A DNA stretch of 22,697 nt from an uncultured Christensenella sp. (GCA_910577795.1 CAJTNW010000027.1:1-22697), one strand, 5' to 3'; shown: positions 13,918-22,686, counted from the stretch's first letter. Notes: generated from the sequence alone by a model not told the origin. A program made the numbers and translations.

Positions 13918-16656
13918 ATGAACAAAAAACACAAATTTTTGACAATTCTGTTAATCGTTATTTTGTGCATCACTTTGCTTACAACACTTATAGCATGTGA
14001 TAAAGATAACGAAACAACAGGGGAAGTAAAAGACACAAGTGAATTTATCGCTAATGGTAATTTTGAAGTTACTACTTCTGATGATTTCCCAAAAATCCCA
14101 GGTAGTTGGACAGGCTCTGCTGGCAGTACTACTTCTGGCAATTCTACTGAAACTGATGAAGATTCATTGGCTGCAGGTGTAATTGATACTGAAAAAAGTG
14201 CATACGATAAAAACAAAAAGATTTGGAATAGACTTCCTAATCCTGGTGCAGTTGCAACTACTGACACAAATATCCTTATGATTTACAACAAAAAGGATAA
14301 TTCTTACAAATACACTTCAAGCAATTTTAGTTTAAGTGCAAATAAAGTTTTTGAAATTAAACTTTCAGTAAAAACTGACAAACTATCTGAGGATAGTTAT
14401 GGTGCTTATATTAAAATTGCTGGCGATGCTTTTATTGAGTTTGAAGGCATCAAAACAAATGGCAGTTGGCAAACTTATACTGCAATGATTAAAACTTCTA
14501 ACCTTTCAAGCAATTCTATCAATGTAGTTTTGTCAAATGGTAAAGATGGTAAAAAAGATGGTAAACTTTCTAATGGTTATGCTTTCTTTGATAACATTGT
14601 TGTATCTGAAGTTAAAGATGACGATGCAAAAACTGCTGAAGAAAAATATAATGACTTTGCTGCCGCTGCTGCAAACAACCAACAACAAGGTGCTATTGAT
14701 TTAACTAATGGCGATACTTCTTTCATTAACATTAGTGGTAGCGAAAACCCATTCACTGCTCGTAAATGGACTGGCGTTTCAAGCAGTGGTGAAAGTGGTG
14801 AAACCGCTCCAACTGGTTCTGACTATTTGGAAAGAGGTATTATTGATACAAGCACAAGCGGTATTCCTGCTGTTGCTGATAATGTTAAGCCAAAAGGTAA
14901 TGACAGCAAATTCTTAATGCTTAATAACAAACAAGCAACTGCTTATAGTTACAGAACAGATAATAGATTAAAAATTGCTGCTGGCAAATATTACAAACTT
15001 TCTGTTTGGGTATTAACTAAAGATATAGAAGGCAGTGGTGCATACTTTACTATAAAAACTTCTACTGATAAAAATGAACAAATTAAATCTATTGACAACA
15101 TTGTTACAAATGGTGAATGGAGTCAAGTAAGTTTGTTTATTAAAGGCGACCAAAAAAGAAATAAAGAAATCTACATTCAATTAGGATTAGGTAAAGGTGG
15201 CAAAAATCATTCTGACAATGTTAAAGGTGCGGCTTTCTTTGATGAAATAACTCTTGAAACAATTGCTGAATCTGATTATAATAGTGCAGATACAAGCCTT
15301 CAAGCAGATATGGAATCAAAATTAGGTAGTGGCACTAACCTAATCAACATTACAGATATTTATGGTGCTGACAATTATGTGGCTGGCACTTATGACAAAC
15401 ATGATGGTATTCCTACAGATTATCGTGGAAAACTAACTATTGCAGACAATGTAATTTCAATTACCAATGAAAGACCTAGTATTACTAAATATAAATATAA
15501 TAAAACATTAGAGATAGCAGCAAACAACCATTACAGATTATCCTTTAAAGTAAAAACAGAAGATATTGATACTGATAAAGGAATAGAGATTATTCTTTAC
15601 AAAAAAGTTAAAGATGGTAAAGATACTGAAATAACTAAAATAAGTGATTTTAACACTAAAAATCTTGAAGAGGAAGAATTACTTGACGGATATATTGAGT
15701 TTGCTTTTCTTATCCAAGGTGATTTAAAAGAAGTAAGCGAAATTTACTTTGAAGTAGTTATGGGAAGTGGTAGCAACCTAACCCCTGATACACTTGTAAA
15801 AGGTTCTGTATCTATTACAGAATTTGAAATGTACAAAGTTAATTATGCTGATTACAATTCAGAATCTTCTGGTGATTATGTTAAAAAACATTCTTTCAAA
15901 TCTGAAAGTAAAACAATTGGCAATGCAGATTTTAACCAAATAGATATTTCTGCTACAAAAACTCAATATGAAGATAGTTTTGACGAAGAAGATTTCTTGG
16001 ACAAAAACACTAAAGGAATGTTTGGTCTACCACTTAACTGGACTACTTCTTCAAAAGACGATTTAGATAATCTTTATGCAGGTGTATTTAATGTAAACAA
16101 TGCTATTCAAAAAAATGCACTTAATGTTACTAGTGATATTATTCAAGAATGGGGCGATGCACCTGTTGCAAAGGACAATACAAATGTACTTGCAATTAGT
16201 GCAAACAAGGCAAGCGATAGACAAAGCACACCTTGGGGATTCACCTCACCTTCTATAAGTTTGTCTAAGGGTAATAAATACGAATTATCTGTTTGGGCAT
16301 ATTTATATAGCGGAAACGCAGCAACTATAAACTTATTGTCATCTTCAAAAACTGTTCTTGAAAGTTTTGAAATAACTTCAACAAGTACTGGTTGGATAGA
16401 ATACAAATTCTTTATAAATGCTGGATTTGATAATTCTACAATTTATTTAGAGTTAAAATTTGGTGGCAATGATAGTGATATTAAAACAAGTGGTACAGTA
16501 TTTTTTGACCTACCAACAATAGTACAAATAGAAGACGAAGACTTCTTTGATAATAAAGTAAAAGAAATTGAAAACAACCTGCAAATGAAATTGCAACAAC
16601 ATTTAGCACTACAACTTTTGATAATGCTACTTCAAATTCTGACAATGCTACTTTAG
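13918..16656 (+). CDS. Large modular surface lipoprotein, frameshifted before its last module
   Basis: A predicted surface lipoprotein; family not recognised. The signal helix ends in lipobox LIAC, lipidated at Cys27. Four related modules of about 200 residues follow (roughly 43-243, 262-450, 470-645 and 665-880). They share a pattern: a GW/KWTG-type start, AGVID or RGIID, NILMIYN/KFLMLNN, a KYxKLSVWV-like strand, NGxWxxYxxFI, and an ending such as AFFDNIVVSE or AFFDEITLET. This layout resembles jelly-roll carbohydrate-binding modules, so glycan binding is a guess. In this frame the protein ends with about 24 aberrant residues (LQMKLQQHLAL onward), because one C appears lost near 16577-16580. 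The rest of the gene continues in another frame to 17651. The ATG follows AAAGGTGG. Confidence 0.8.
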   Translation: MNKKHKFLTILLIVILCITLLTTLIACDKDNETTGEVKDTSEFIANGNFEVTTSDDFPKIPGSWTGSAGSTTSGNSTETDEDSLAAGVIDTEKSAYDKNKKIWNRLPNPGAVATTDTNILMIYNKKDNSYKYTSSNFSLSANKVFEIKLSVKTDKLSEDSYGAYIKIAGDAFIEFEGIKTNGSWQTYTAMIKTSNLSSNSINVVLSNGKDGKKDGKLSNGYAFFDNIVVSEVKDDDAKTAEEKYNDFAAAAANNQQQGAIDLTNGDTSFINISGSENPFTARKWTGVSSSGESGETAPTGSDYLERGIIDTSTSGIPAVADNVKPKGNDSKFLMLNNKQATAYSYRTDNRLKIAAGKYYKLSVWVLTKDIEGSGAYFTIKTSTDKNEQIKSIDNIVTNGEWSQVSLFIKGDQKRNKEIYIQLGLGKGGKNHSDNVKGAAFFDEITLETIAESDYNSADTSLQADMESKLGSGTNLINITDIYGADNYVAGTYDKHDGIPTDYRGKLTIADNVISITNERPSITKYKYNKTLEIAANNHYRLSFKVKTEDIDTDKGIEIILYKKVKDGKDTEITKISDFNTKNLEEEELLDGYIEFAFLIQGDLKEVSEIYFEVVMGSGSNLTPDTLVKGSVSITEFEMYKVNYADYNSESSGDYVKKHSFKSESKTIGNADFNQIDISATKTQYEDSFDEEDFLDKNTKGMFGLPLNWTTSSKDDLDNLYAGVFNVNNAIQKNALNVTSDIIQEWGDAPVAKDNTNVLAISANKASDRQSTPWGFTSPSISLSKGNKYELSVWAYLYSGNAATINLLSSSKTVLESFEITSTSTGWIEYKFFINAGFDNSTIYLELKFGGNDSDIKTSGTVFFDLPTIVQIEDEDFFDNKVKEIENNLQMKLQQHLALQLLIMLLQILTMLL

Positions 16657-17651
16657 ATACTCCAGATGGCTGGACAGGTTCACACGCAGATACTGATGCT
16701 CCTAGTGGCAAAGGTAAATCTATTGCTGGTGTTTATAATCGTGACCATGGTAACCGTGAATGGTTTGCTGGTGAATATGAAGACGGAAAATCTAACAAAC
16801 CAATTGATGCTGATGTGTTAATTGACATTATGAACAAAGCACCTAAAATTAATTTAAATAATTATGAGGCAGTGGCAGAAGGTTCAAGCAATAATAATAT
16901 TTTGGTAATCAACAATAATGTTGCATCTGAGTACACATATAGCACTACTCTTGCTGAAAATAGTTTGACTGCAAATAAATATTATGAAATTAGTGTATTT
17001 GTTTTGACTTACAATGTTGATAAAGATAAAACTGCAAGAATTCAATTGAAACTTCATAACTCAACTTATGAGTTTGGCAAAAACGATTCAAGAGGTATTA
17101 ATGTTAATACTGCTGGAGAATGGAGAAGATACTCATTCTTTATTGCAACACAAGACAATGCAGATATTGACAGTGTTCAATTAAGTGTATCACTTGGTAC
17201 TTCTGGCGAAGAAAATTATGTTGCTGGTTACTTGTTTGTTGACAACGTTTCAATAAGTGAAATAACTGAAGACAGATTTAATACACAAGTTCCAGAGGAT
17301 AAATTCCCTGAAACTAGCGAAGAAGAAAATGACTTCAATTTTGATAAAAATATTACAAGTGTAAAACACAGAATTATCTTTACTTCTGATGATTTAAATA
17401 AAGAACCAGAAGAAGAAAAAGAGAAAGAAGTTGACCCATTACTATGGTTATATATCACTTCAGGTATTATTGGTGGTTTAATTGTTATTGTTGTAATAAT
17501 CTTCTTGTTAAAGAAATTTAATGTATTTGCTAAATTCTCTAAGAAAAACAACTTTAACGAAAAAGGCACTGAAACTTATAACAGAAACAAAGTTGATGAA
17601 AACAAAGCAAATGCTCAAAAACGTGACATTAACAAAAAACACCAAGACTAA
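16572..17651 (+). pseudogene. Frame-displaced last module and membrane anchor of the lipoprotein
   Basis: This frame is open from 16572 and continues the upstream gene: reading one extra C near 16578 gives ENNPANEIATTF without a break. It encodes a fifth module with DGWTGSHAD, IAGVYN, NNILVINN, ANKYYEISVFV and a YLFVDNVSISE ending that matches the earlier modules. A charged linker (EPEEEKEKEVD) leads to a membrane helix (WLYITSGIIGGLIVIVVIIF) and a basic cytoplasmic tail ending at 17651. A GTG at 16815 could start a separate 278-residue product, but it lies inside the module and has no ribosome site. The intact protein would be about 1,244 residues. Confidence 0.75.
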
Positions 17652-17672
17652 TTTAAAATATCTTGATTAACA

Positions 17673-17704
17673 AAAAAACTTCTGATTAATTTCAGAAGTT
17701 TTTT
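17673..17704 (+). terminator. Terminator of the modular lipoprotein gene
   Basis: A 13-bp stem AAAAAACTTCTGA (17673-17685) with 17692-17704 around TTAATT, ending in six T on the plus strand, 22 bases after the stop. Confidence 0.75.
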
Positions 17705-17727
17705 GTTTACTAAATAAAAATAGTACA

Positions 17728-17755
17728 AAAAACAGCCAAATATTTGGCTGTTTTT
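17728..17755. terminator. Bidirectional terminator overlapping the ygiQ stop
   Basis: A 28-bp perfect palindrome with half-arm AAAAACAGCCAAAT. It runs into T tracts on both strands and touches the stop codon of the minus-strand radical SAM gene at 17754-17756. Confidence 0.75.
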
Positions 17756-19718
17756 ATCTTTTTTTATTATTTTTATTAAAATTATTTTTTTTATTATTAG
17801 AAAATCTATTATTAGAAAAACTTTTACTTTTATTATTCTTATTATTAATAATATTGCTAGTATTTTTATCTTTATTATTAATGACATTATTAGTTTTTTT
17901 ACTATTTATAATTGCCTCTTCTTTTGTAGGTTTGATTAAGCAATTAGGTCCAAAACCAATTAAATCTTTCCTACCAGCAAGTTCCAGTGCTTTATGTACA
18001 ATATCATAATTTTCCTTTTTGCGATATTGCAACAATGCTCTTTGCATCTTTTTTTCTTCCTTAGTTTTTGGCACAAAAATCTCTTCTAACGTATCTGGAT
18101 TTAAGCCTGTGTAATACATACATGTAGATTTTGTTGATGGTGTAGGATAAAAGTCCTGCACTTGCTCTGGCATATAATTTATTCTTTTTAAATATTCAGC
18201 AAGTCGCACAGCATCTTTCAAACTACAACCGGGGTGAGAAGAAATTAAATAAGGTACAAGATATTGTTTTTTACCTAAGTTTTGATTAATTTTATCAAAC
18301 TTAGTCTTAAACTCTTGATAAACTCTAAATGGAGGTTTATTCATTAATTTAAGCACATTATCTTCTGTATGTTCAGGCGCAACTTTTAATTGTCCACTTA
18401 TATGATGCTTTATAACTTCCGTCATAAAACTATCATCATTATCCATCATCAAATAATCATATCTTATGCCACTTCTAATAAATACTTTTTTAACACCTTC
18501 CAATGCCCTTAATTCTCTTAATAAGTCAAGGTATTCATTATGAGAAACTTCTAAATTACTGCAAGATTTGTAGCCAATACAATTCTTTTTTAAGCATACA
18601 CCATTCTTCTTTTGGTGTTTGCAAGAAACATTTCTAAAATTTGCTGTAGGACCACCTACATCATGTACATAGCCTTTAAAATCTTTATCTTGAATAAAAA
18701 TTTTAACTTCACGGATTATTGACTGCTTACTTCTTTTTTGAATAATTCTACCTTGATGATATGTTATTGCACAATAACTACAACCGCCAAAACAACCTCT
18801 TTGAGAAGTAACTGAAAACTTAACTTCTTCTATCGCTGGCACTCCTCTTGTATACATTGGGTGATATGTTCTTTCATAAGGCAAAGAATACACCATATCC
18901 ATTTCTTCCTCACTACAAGGTCTTTGTGGAATATTTTGGACTAAATACCTTCCATCTGGTTGTTTTTGCAATAATACTTTTGCTGTAATATGGTCATTAT
19001 TTTGAGACTGTATATTAAATGCTTTTACATAAGATTTTTTATTTTCTACCACATCATCAAAACTTGGGCAAAATATTGCAGTATGCTCTTCTATTTGATT
19101 TTTTAATTTTTTAGATAAATTTTCGTAGTTATCTAAATAACATACACCTTGTATATCGCGTATTTTATCAAGAGGTATTCCTTTTTTTATACTTTTAGCA
19201 ATATCCAAAATTGGCACTTCACCCATTCCATAAATAAGTAAATCTGCCCCACTATCCACTAAAATACTTGGCAATACTCTATCCGCCCAATAATCATAAT
19301 GAGCAAATCTTCTTAAAGATGCCTCTATTCCGCCAATAACAACTGGACTATTAGGAAACAACCTTTTAATCGCCTTTGTATACACAGTAACTGCTCTATC
19401 TGGACGTTTTCCTACATCTCCACCTTCACTATAAACATCTTTTGACCTAGGAATTTTTGCAACCGTATAGTTATTAACCATACTATCTACAACACCACTG
19501 GATACAAAAAAGCCATATTTAGGAGTTCCAAATTCAAGATAATCACTATCCTTTTGCGGCTGTGGAATGATAGCAACCAAAAATCCTAAATGTTCAAGCA
19601 TACGCGAAATTATTGCCGTGCCAAATGACGGATGGTCACAATATGCCTCACCCGTTACATAAATAAAATCTGGTTTTGCACCATTTAATTCCTCTTTTTT
19701 TGTAGCCAAAAAACTCAT
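17754..19718 (-). CDS. ygiQ: YgiQ-family radical SAM protein (UPF0313)
   Basis: A cytoplasmic radical SAM enzyme of the conserved YgiQ family, whose reaction is not established. The N-terminal region begins with FIYVTGEAYCDHPSFG and carries the family stretches VVIGGIEASLRRFAHYDYW. The cluster motif CxxxCxxC lies at Cys309, Cys313 and Cys316 (RGCFGGCSYC). The C-terminal part has YPTPSTKSTCMYYTGLNP, also typical. At 654 residues the length fits. The last 50 or so residues form a low-complexity Asn/Lys/Ser tail after the conserved domain. The ATG at 19718 follows GAGGT. A promoter at 19735-19763 predicts a leader of only about 10 bases. The gene appears to be monocistronic. Confidence 0.93.
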   Translation of the reverse strand: MSFLATKKEELNGAKPDFIYVTGEAYCDHPSFGTAIISRMLEHLGFLVAIIPQPQKDSDYLEFGTPKYGFFVSSGVVDSMVNNYTVAKIPRSKDVYSEGGDVGKRPDRAVTVYTKAIKRLFPNSPVVIGGIEASLRRFAHYDYWADRVLPSILVDSGADLLIYGMGEVPILDIAKSIKKGIPLDKIRDIQGVCYLDNYENLSKKLKNQIEEHTAIFCPSFDDVVENKKSYVKAFNIQSQNNDHITAKVLLQKQPDGRYLVQNIPQRPCSEEEMDMVYSLPYERTYHPMYTRGVPAIEEVKFSVTSQRGCFGGCSYCAITYHQGRIIQKRSKQSIIREVKIFIQDKDFKGYVHDVGGPTANFRNVSCKHQKKNGVCLKKNCIGYKSCSNLEVSHNEYLDLLRELRALEGVKKVFIRSGIRYDYLMMDNDDSFMTEVIKHHISGQLKVAPEHTEDNVLKLMNKPPFRVYQEFKTKFDKINQNLGKKQYLVPYLISSHPGCSLKDAVRLAEYLKRINYMPEQVQDFYPTPSTKSTCMYYTGLNPDTLEEIFVPKTKEEKKMQRALLQYRKKENYDIVHKALELAGRKDLIGFGPNCLIKPTKEEAIINSKKTNNVINNKDKNTSNIINNKNNKSKSFSNNRFSNNKKNNFNKNNKKR

Positions 19719-19734
19719 ATATTACCTCTTTAGA

Positions 19735-19763
19735 ATTTTAACATTATTTTATATATAAGTCAA
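19735..19763 (-). promoter_or_regulatory. Promoter of ygiQ
   Basis: On the minus strand TTGACT (19763-19758), a 17-base spacer and TAAAAT (19740-19735), each one base off consensus. The start would fall near 19728, just before the ribosome site. Confidence 0.6.
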
Positions 19764-19852
19764 GCGCTGTTATTAAATCATATATTTAACTTAAATTTAG
19801 TATCGATTTTTGATAGGTGTTTAGATATTTTATTGTTTTTACAGTAATATAA

Positions 19853-19881
19853 GCAAAAAAAATATGCCCTATATTTGGGCA
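19853..19881 (-). terminator. Terminator of the response-regulator gene
   Basis: TGCCC (19865-19869) pairs with GGGCA (19877-19881) around a 7-base loop; on the minus strand it is followed by TATTTTTTTT. It lies 15 bases past the gene's stop codon. Confidence 0.75.
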
Positions 19882-19895
19882 CATTAAAATTTTGA

Positions 19896-20585
19896 TTATT
19901 GATTAATAAATTTATATCCTACACCTCTTATTGTTTGGATATATTCCTTATTGCTAAACTCTGACAATTTACTTCTCAAAGATTTAACATGCATATCTAA
20001 GGTACGAGTTTTACCATAATACTCAAATCCCCAAACATCGTTAAGAATAGATTCTCTAGGTACAACATTACCCGCTTTTGACATTAAAAGTTTTAAAAGA
20101 TTAAATTCTTTTAAAGTCATTTTTACTACATTACCATTTACAGTTACAATGTGCTCATCGTTATTCAAAAAGATATCGCCATATTCAAACACAGTTGATT
20201 CTTCTTTAGCAAAATTTTGCTTACGAATACTTACTTTTACTCTTGCAACTAATTCTAGTACACCACATGGTTTTACTATGTAATCATCTGCACCTGAGTC
20301 TAAACCACGTACTTTACTAACCTCATCACCTCTAGAACTAACTATAATAATTGATAAAGTTTGATATTGTTCTCTTAAAATCTTTAGTGCCTCAATACCA
20401 TCCATACCAGGTTTTGGCAATTCCACTTCCATTAACAAAACATTAGGCAAATTCTTTTCCAATGCTACAAACAACTCTTCTGCTGAATGGAAAGTTCTGC
20501 ACTCATAACCTAAAGGCTCAAAAGTGTACTTATATAGGTCTCTCATGCTTTCATTATTATCTACAGCGTAAATTGAATATTTCAT
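19896..20585 (-). CDS. OmpR-family response regulator with altered phosphoacceptor
   Basis: A DNA-binding transcription factor: a receiver domain (1-115) and a winged-helix OmpR/PhoB-type output domain (about 130-229, with TLDMHVKSLRSKL and the ending RGVGYKF). The receiver keeps Asp9, Ser84 (in place of Thr), the GADDYIVKP segment and Lys105. The expected phosphorylated Asp is Glu53 (LMEVELP instead of LLDVMLP), the second acidic residue is Asn10, and two residues (KP) are inserted after Pro57. Glu can mimic a phosphorylated Asp, so the protein may be constitutively active or controlled by another signal. No histidine kinase is adjacent. The ATG follows AGGAGAGGG, and the gene has its own promoter and terminator. 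Confidence 0.93.
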   Translation of the reverse strand: MKYSIYAVDNNESMRDLYKYTFEPLGYECRTFHSAEELFVALEKNLPNVLLMEVELPKPGMDGIEALKILREQYQTLSIIIVSSRGDEVSKVRGLDSGADDYIVKPCGVLELVARVKVSIRKQNFAKEESTVFEYGDIFLNNDEHIVTVNGNVVKMTLKEFNLLKLLMSKAGNVVPRESILNDVWGFEYYGKTRTLDMHVKSLRSKLSEFSNKEYIQTIRGVGYKFINQ

Positions 20586-20614
20586 TTTAAACCCTCTCCT
20601 AATTGATTTACATA

Positions 20615-20643
20615 ATTATAACATAAACTTTTACAAAAGACAA
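20615..20643 (-). promoter_or_regulatory. Promoter of the response-regulator gene
   Basis: On the minus strand TTGTCT (20643-20638), a 17-base spacer and TATAAT (20620-20615) preceded by TGT, an extended -10. Start near 20608, leader about 23 bases. Confidence 0.65.
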
Positions 20644-20661
20644 GACTTTTTTTATAATAAT

Positions 20662-21051
20662 TTACATTCTAGCACTATTTCTCATAATTATCAATTCTTT
20701 TAATTGCTCAGCCTTTGCATCTTCTTTACATTTACTTATACCAACAAACAAGTCTGTATCAAGTGTTACATACACATTTTTATGCGTAATTTCTTTTACT
20801 GCTTTTTCTATATCCAGTAGCAAATTTAATCTTTCAGACAAACTAAAAAGTGGTTCAGATAATACTCCAACCAATACCTCACCATTTGCCATTTTATAGC
20901 ATACTGCTTGGCGGACTTTTCCTACCCCTACTACAATTTGCACAAAATCATAATCATTTGTTTGTGCATTGCTTACAATAAAACTACTATAATTTACTTG
21001 TGACGGCAATGACATATATTGCACATTTTCATACGTAATAAAGTTATTCAT
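20662..21051 (-). CDS. YhcN/YlaJ-like small protein without signal peptide
   Basis: The central part resembles the YhcN/YlaJ sporulation-lipoprotein domain: GKVRQAVCYKMANGEVLVGVL, then a helix ending DIEKAVKEI and NVYVTLDTDLFVGI. Those family members are membrane lipoproteins of the forespore, but this protein has no signal peptide or lipobox. The start is uncertain. ATG at 21051 gives 129 residues; a TTG at 21087 would add 12 residues (HILVKFANNNC region). Neither has a clear ribosome site. It follows rsfS on the same strand, 35 to 70 bases away, and could share its transcript. The basic C-terminus ends IIMRNSARM. Function unknown; the domain match is by pattern only. Confidence 0.6.
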   Translation of the reverse strand: MNNFITYENVQYMSLPSQVNYSSFIVSNAQTNDYDFVQIVVGVGKVRQAVCYKMANGEVLVGVLSEPLFSLSERLNLLLDIEKAVKEITHKNVYVTLDTDLFVGISKCKEDAKAEQLKELIIMRNSARM

Positions 21052-21122
21052 ACAATTATTATTAGCAAACTTTACCAAAATATGCAAATTTAATTATTAC
21101 TTACTATCTCTTAAAATTAAAA

Positions 21123-21482
21123 TTATTCCTCATCTGTAATAAAAGTAACATTACTTCCATCACTCCATAATTGGTCAAGGCAATATAGTTTTCTGCTTTC
21201 TTCATTAAAAACATGAGCAAGCACAACACCATAGTCTACAACTGCCCATCTTCCCTCAGGGATACCCTCTCTACCAATTGGCTCTATTCCTTCCTTTGAT
21301 AAAAAGTCATCAATATTATTAGCAATTGCCTTTACTTGCGAAGTAGATTTACCACTTGCAACAACCAAATAATCTGCAATAACTGTCAAATGGTCAACTT
21401 TTATTACTGCAATATCCTTTGCTTTTTTATCAATACAAGCCATAACTACTAAGTCTTTTATTTCTTCTGCTGTAAATTCCAT
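21123..21482 (-). CDS. rsfS: Ribosomal silencing factor RsfS (Iojap/YbeB)
   Basis: A small cytoplasmic protein that binds ribosomal protein uL14 on the 50S subunit and blocks subunit joining under starvation. At 119 residues it shows the family pattern: ADYLVVASGKSTSQVKAIANN, then EGIPEGRWAVVDYGVVLAHVF and ESRKLYCLDQLW. The ATG at 21482 follows AAGGAG at 6 bases. It lies 38 bases after the NadD-YqeK fusion gene, the conserved nadD-yqeK-rsfS order of Firmicutes, and is probably cotranscribed with it. Confidence 0.96.
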   Translation of the reverse strand: MEFTAEEIKDLVVMACIDKKAKDIAVIKVDHLTVIADYLVVASGKSTSQVKAIANNIDDFLSKEGIEPIGREGIPEGRWAVVDYGVVLAHVFNEESRKLYCLDQLWSDGSNVTFITDEE

Positions 21483-21520
21483 ATTTTCTCCTTTTTTAAT
21501 AAATATATTTATTCTTACAA

Positions 21521-22651
21521 TTATTTTTTGCTTTTATAATAGTTATATGCGTCAATAGTCAAAGGATAAATTTCCTTATTTTCCTTTTGCAAATGTAAAA
21601 CTGTTTTCTCTAAACACGCAATAAAACCTCTATCAAAATCTTTGTCAAATTTTTCTCTTAATTTTTCCACACCATCAAAATCTCGTCCTTCTTCTAACAT
21701 ATCTGCTGAATATACAAGTTTTGCAAGGTTTGTCATATTAGGTTTTGCTGTGCTATGGCAAAATATAGCATCTAATATTTCTGTATCTGTTATGCCATAT
21801 TTCTCTTTTGCTACAATGCTACCACAAAAAGCATGAGCAATTGGAGTGTTTTTACTATCTAAAGGTACTAATTTATTATTATATATATAACCATAATTAA
21901 TATTGTTTTTGGCACAGTCATGCAATAAACTTGCAATAAACACTTTGTTATAATCAAGTTTTAATTTATCCACAAACTTAAGTGCATAAATAACAACTCT
22001 TAAGGTATGCAAAAATCTTTCCTCACTTATATTTGCCTTTAATGTTTCTACCAATGCACCATATTCGTTGTATAAATTATTATTTTTAATATACTCTGCA
22101 ACTTTGCTATCCAACAAGTCTTGTACTGGCAAATGCAACCTTAATTTATTGCGTATATCACTTGAAGACATACTATCTGGCATATATTTTGCAATTATAA
22201 TACCTTTTTTAGGAATATTTTCGTATTCTGCAAGTTTAGTGTATAGTTTTTCTCTCTCGCCATCTCTTGCTACAACCACAATTGATACAAGTTTTAAAAT
22301 TTCCAACGGTTTATACCATTTATCAAAATTCAAAAAACTATCTCCACCAATAATATACTCTATATTATCTCCGTATTTAGCAATAATGTCAGGCAAATAA
22401 TCCACAGTGTAACCTATGCCTTGACGTTTGATTTCCAAATCAGATACTTCCATTTTATCGCTTGCAATTAATTTAAGCATACATAGTCTATCATAATCGT
22501 TAGCACTCAACAATTTATGAGGCGGATTATGACTTGGCAATAATATTAATTTATCATATCCTCTTTCTTCTATCAATGCTTTTGCTGTATTGATATGAGA
22601 TAAATGTGGCGGGTCAAAAGCACCACCATAAATTCCAATAAATTTACTCAT
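21521..22651 (-). CDS. nadD: NadD-YqeK fusion: NaMN adenylyltransferase plus HD hydrolase
   Basis: A bifunctional cytoplasmic protein. Residues 1-190 are NadD, which joins ATP and nicotinate mononucleotide to make deamido-NAD: GGAFDPPH then H19 (16-HLSH-19, with Ser in place of the usual Gly), IIGGDSFLNFDKWY (100-113) and MSSSDIR (161-167). Residues 200-376 are a YqeK-type HD domain, known to hydrolyse diadenosine tetraphosphate: His215, His244-Asp245, His273, His299 and Asp317. In most Firmicutes these are two neighbouring genes; here they are one reading frame with no stop or internal ribosome site between them. The ATG at 22651 has no ribosome site, and a promoter ends 6 bases before it. 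rsfS follows 38 bases downstream. Confidence 0.93.
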   Translation of the reverse strand: MSKFIGIYGGAFDPPHLSHINTAKALIEERGYDKLILLPSHNPPHKLLSANDYDRLCMLKLIASDKMEVSDLEIKRQGIGYTVDYLPDIIAKYGDNIEYIIGGDSFLNFDKWYKPLEILKLVSIVVVARDGEREKLYTKLAEYENIPKKGIIIAKYMPDSMSSSDIRNKLRLHLPVQDLLDSKVAEYIKNNNLYNEYGALVETLKANISEERFLHTLRVVIYALKFVDKLKLDYNKVFIASLLHDCAKNNINYGYIYNNKLVPLDSKNTPIAHAFCGSIVAKEKYGITDTEILDAIFCHSTAKPNMTNLAKLVYSADMLEEGRDFDGVEKLREKFDKDFDRGFIACLEKTVLHLQKENKEIYPLTIDAYNYYKSKK

Positions 22652-22657
22652 GGATTA

Positions 22658-22686
22658 ATTATACATTATTTTTTTATTTTTAGCAA
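22658..22686 (-). promoter_or_regulatory. Promoter predicting a leaderless nadD-yqeK mRNA
   Basis: On the minus strand TTGCTA (22686-22681), a 17-base spacer and TATAAT (22663-22658). Only 6 bases separate the -10 from the ATG at 22651, so the transcript would start at or next to the A of the start codon. An upstream cotranscribed gene beyond the window is the alternative. Confidence 0.45.

Noticed and set aside
17648..17887. Minus-strand Ile/Lys-rich open frame at the ygiQ end
   Set aside because: It is an out-of-frame reading of the low-complexity tail that crosses two terminators.
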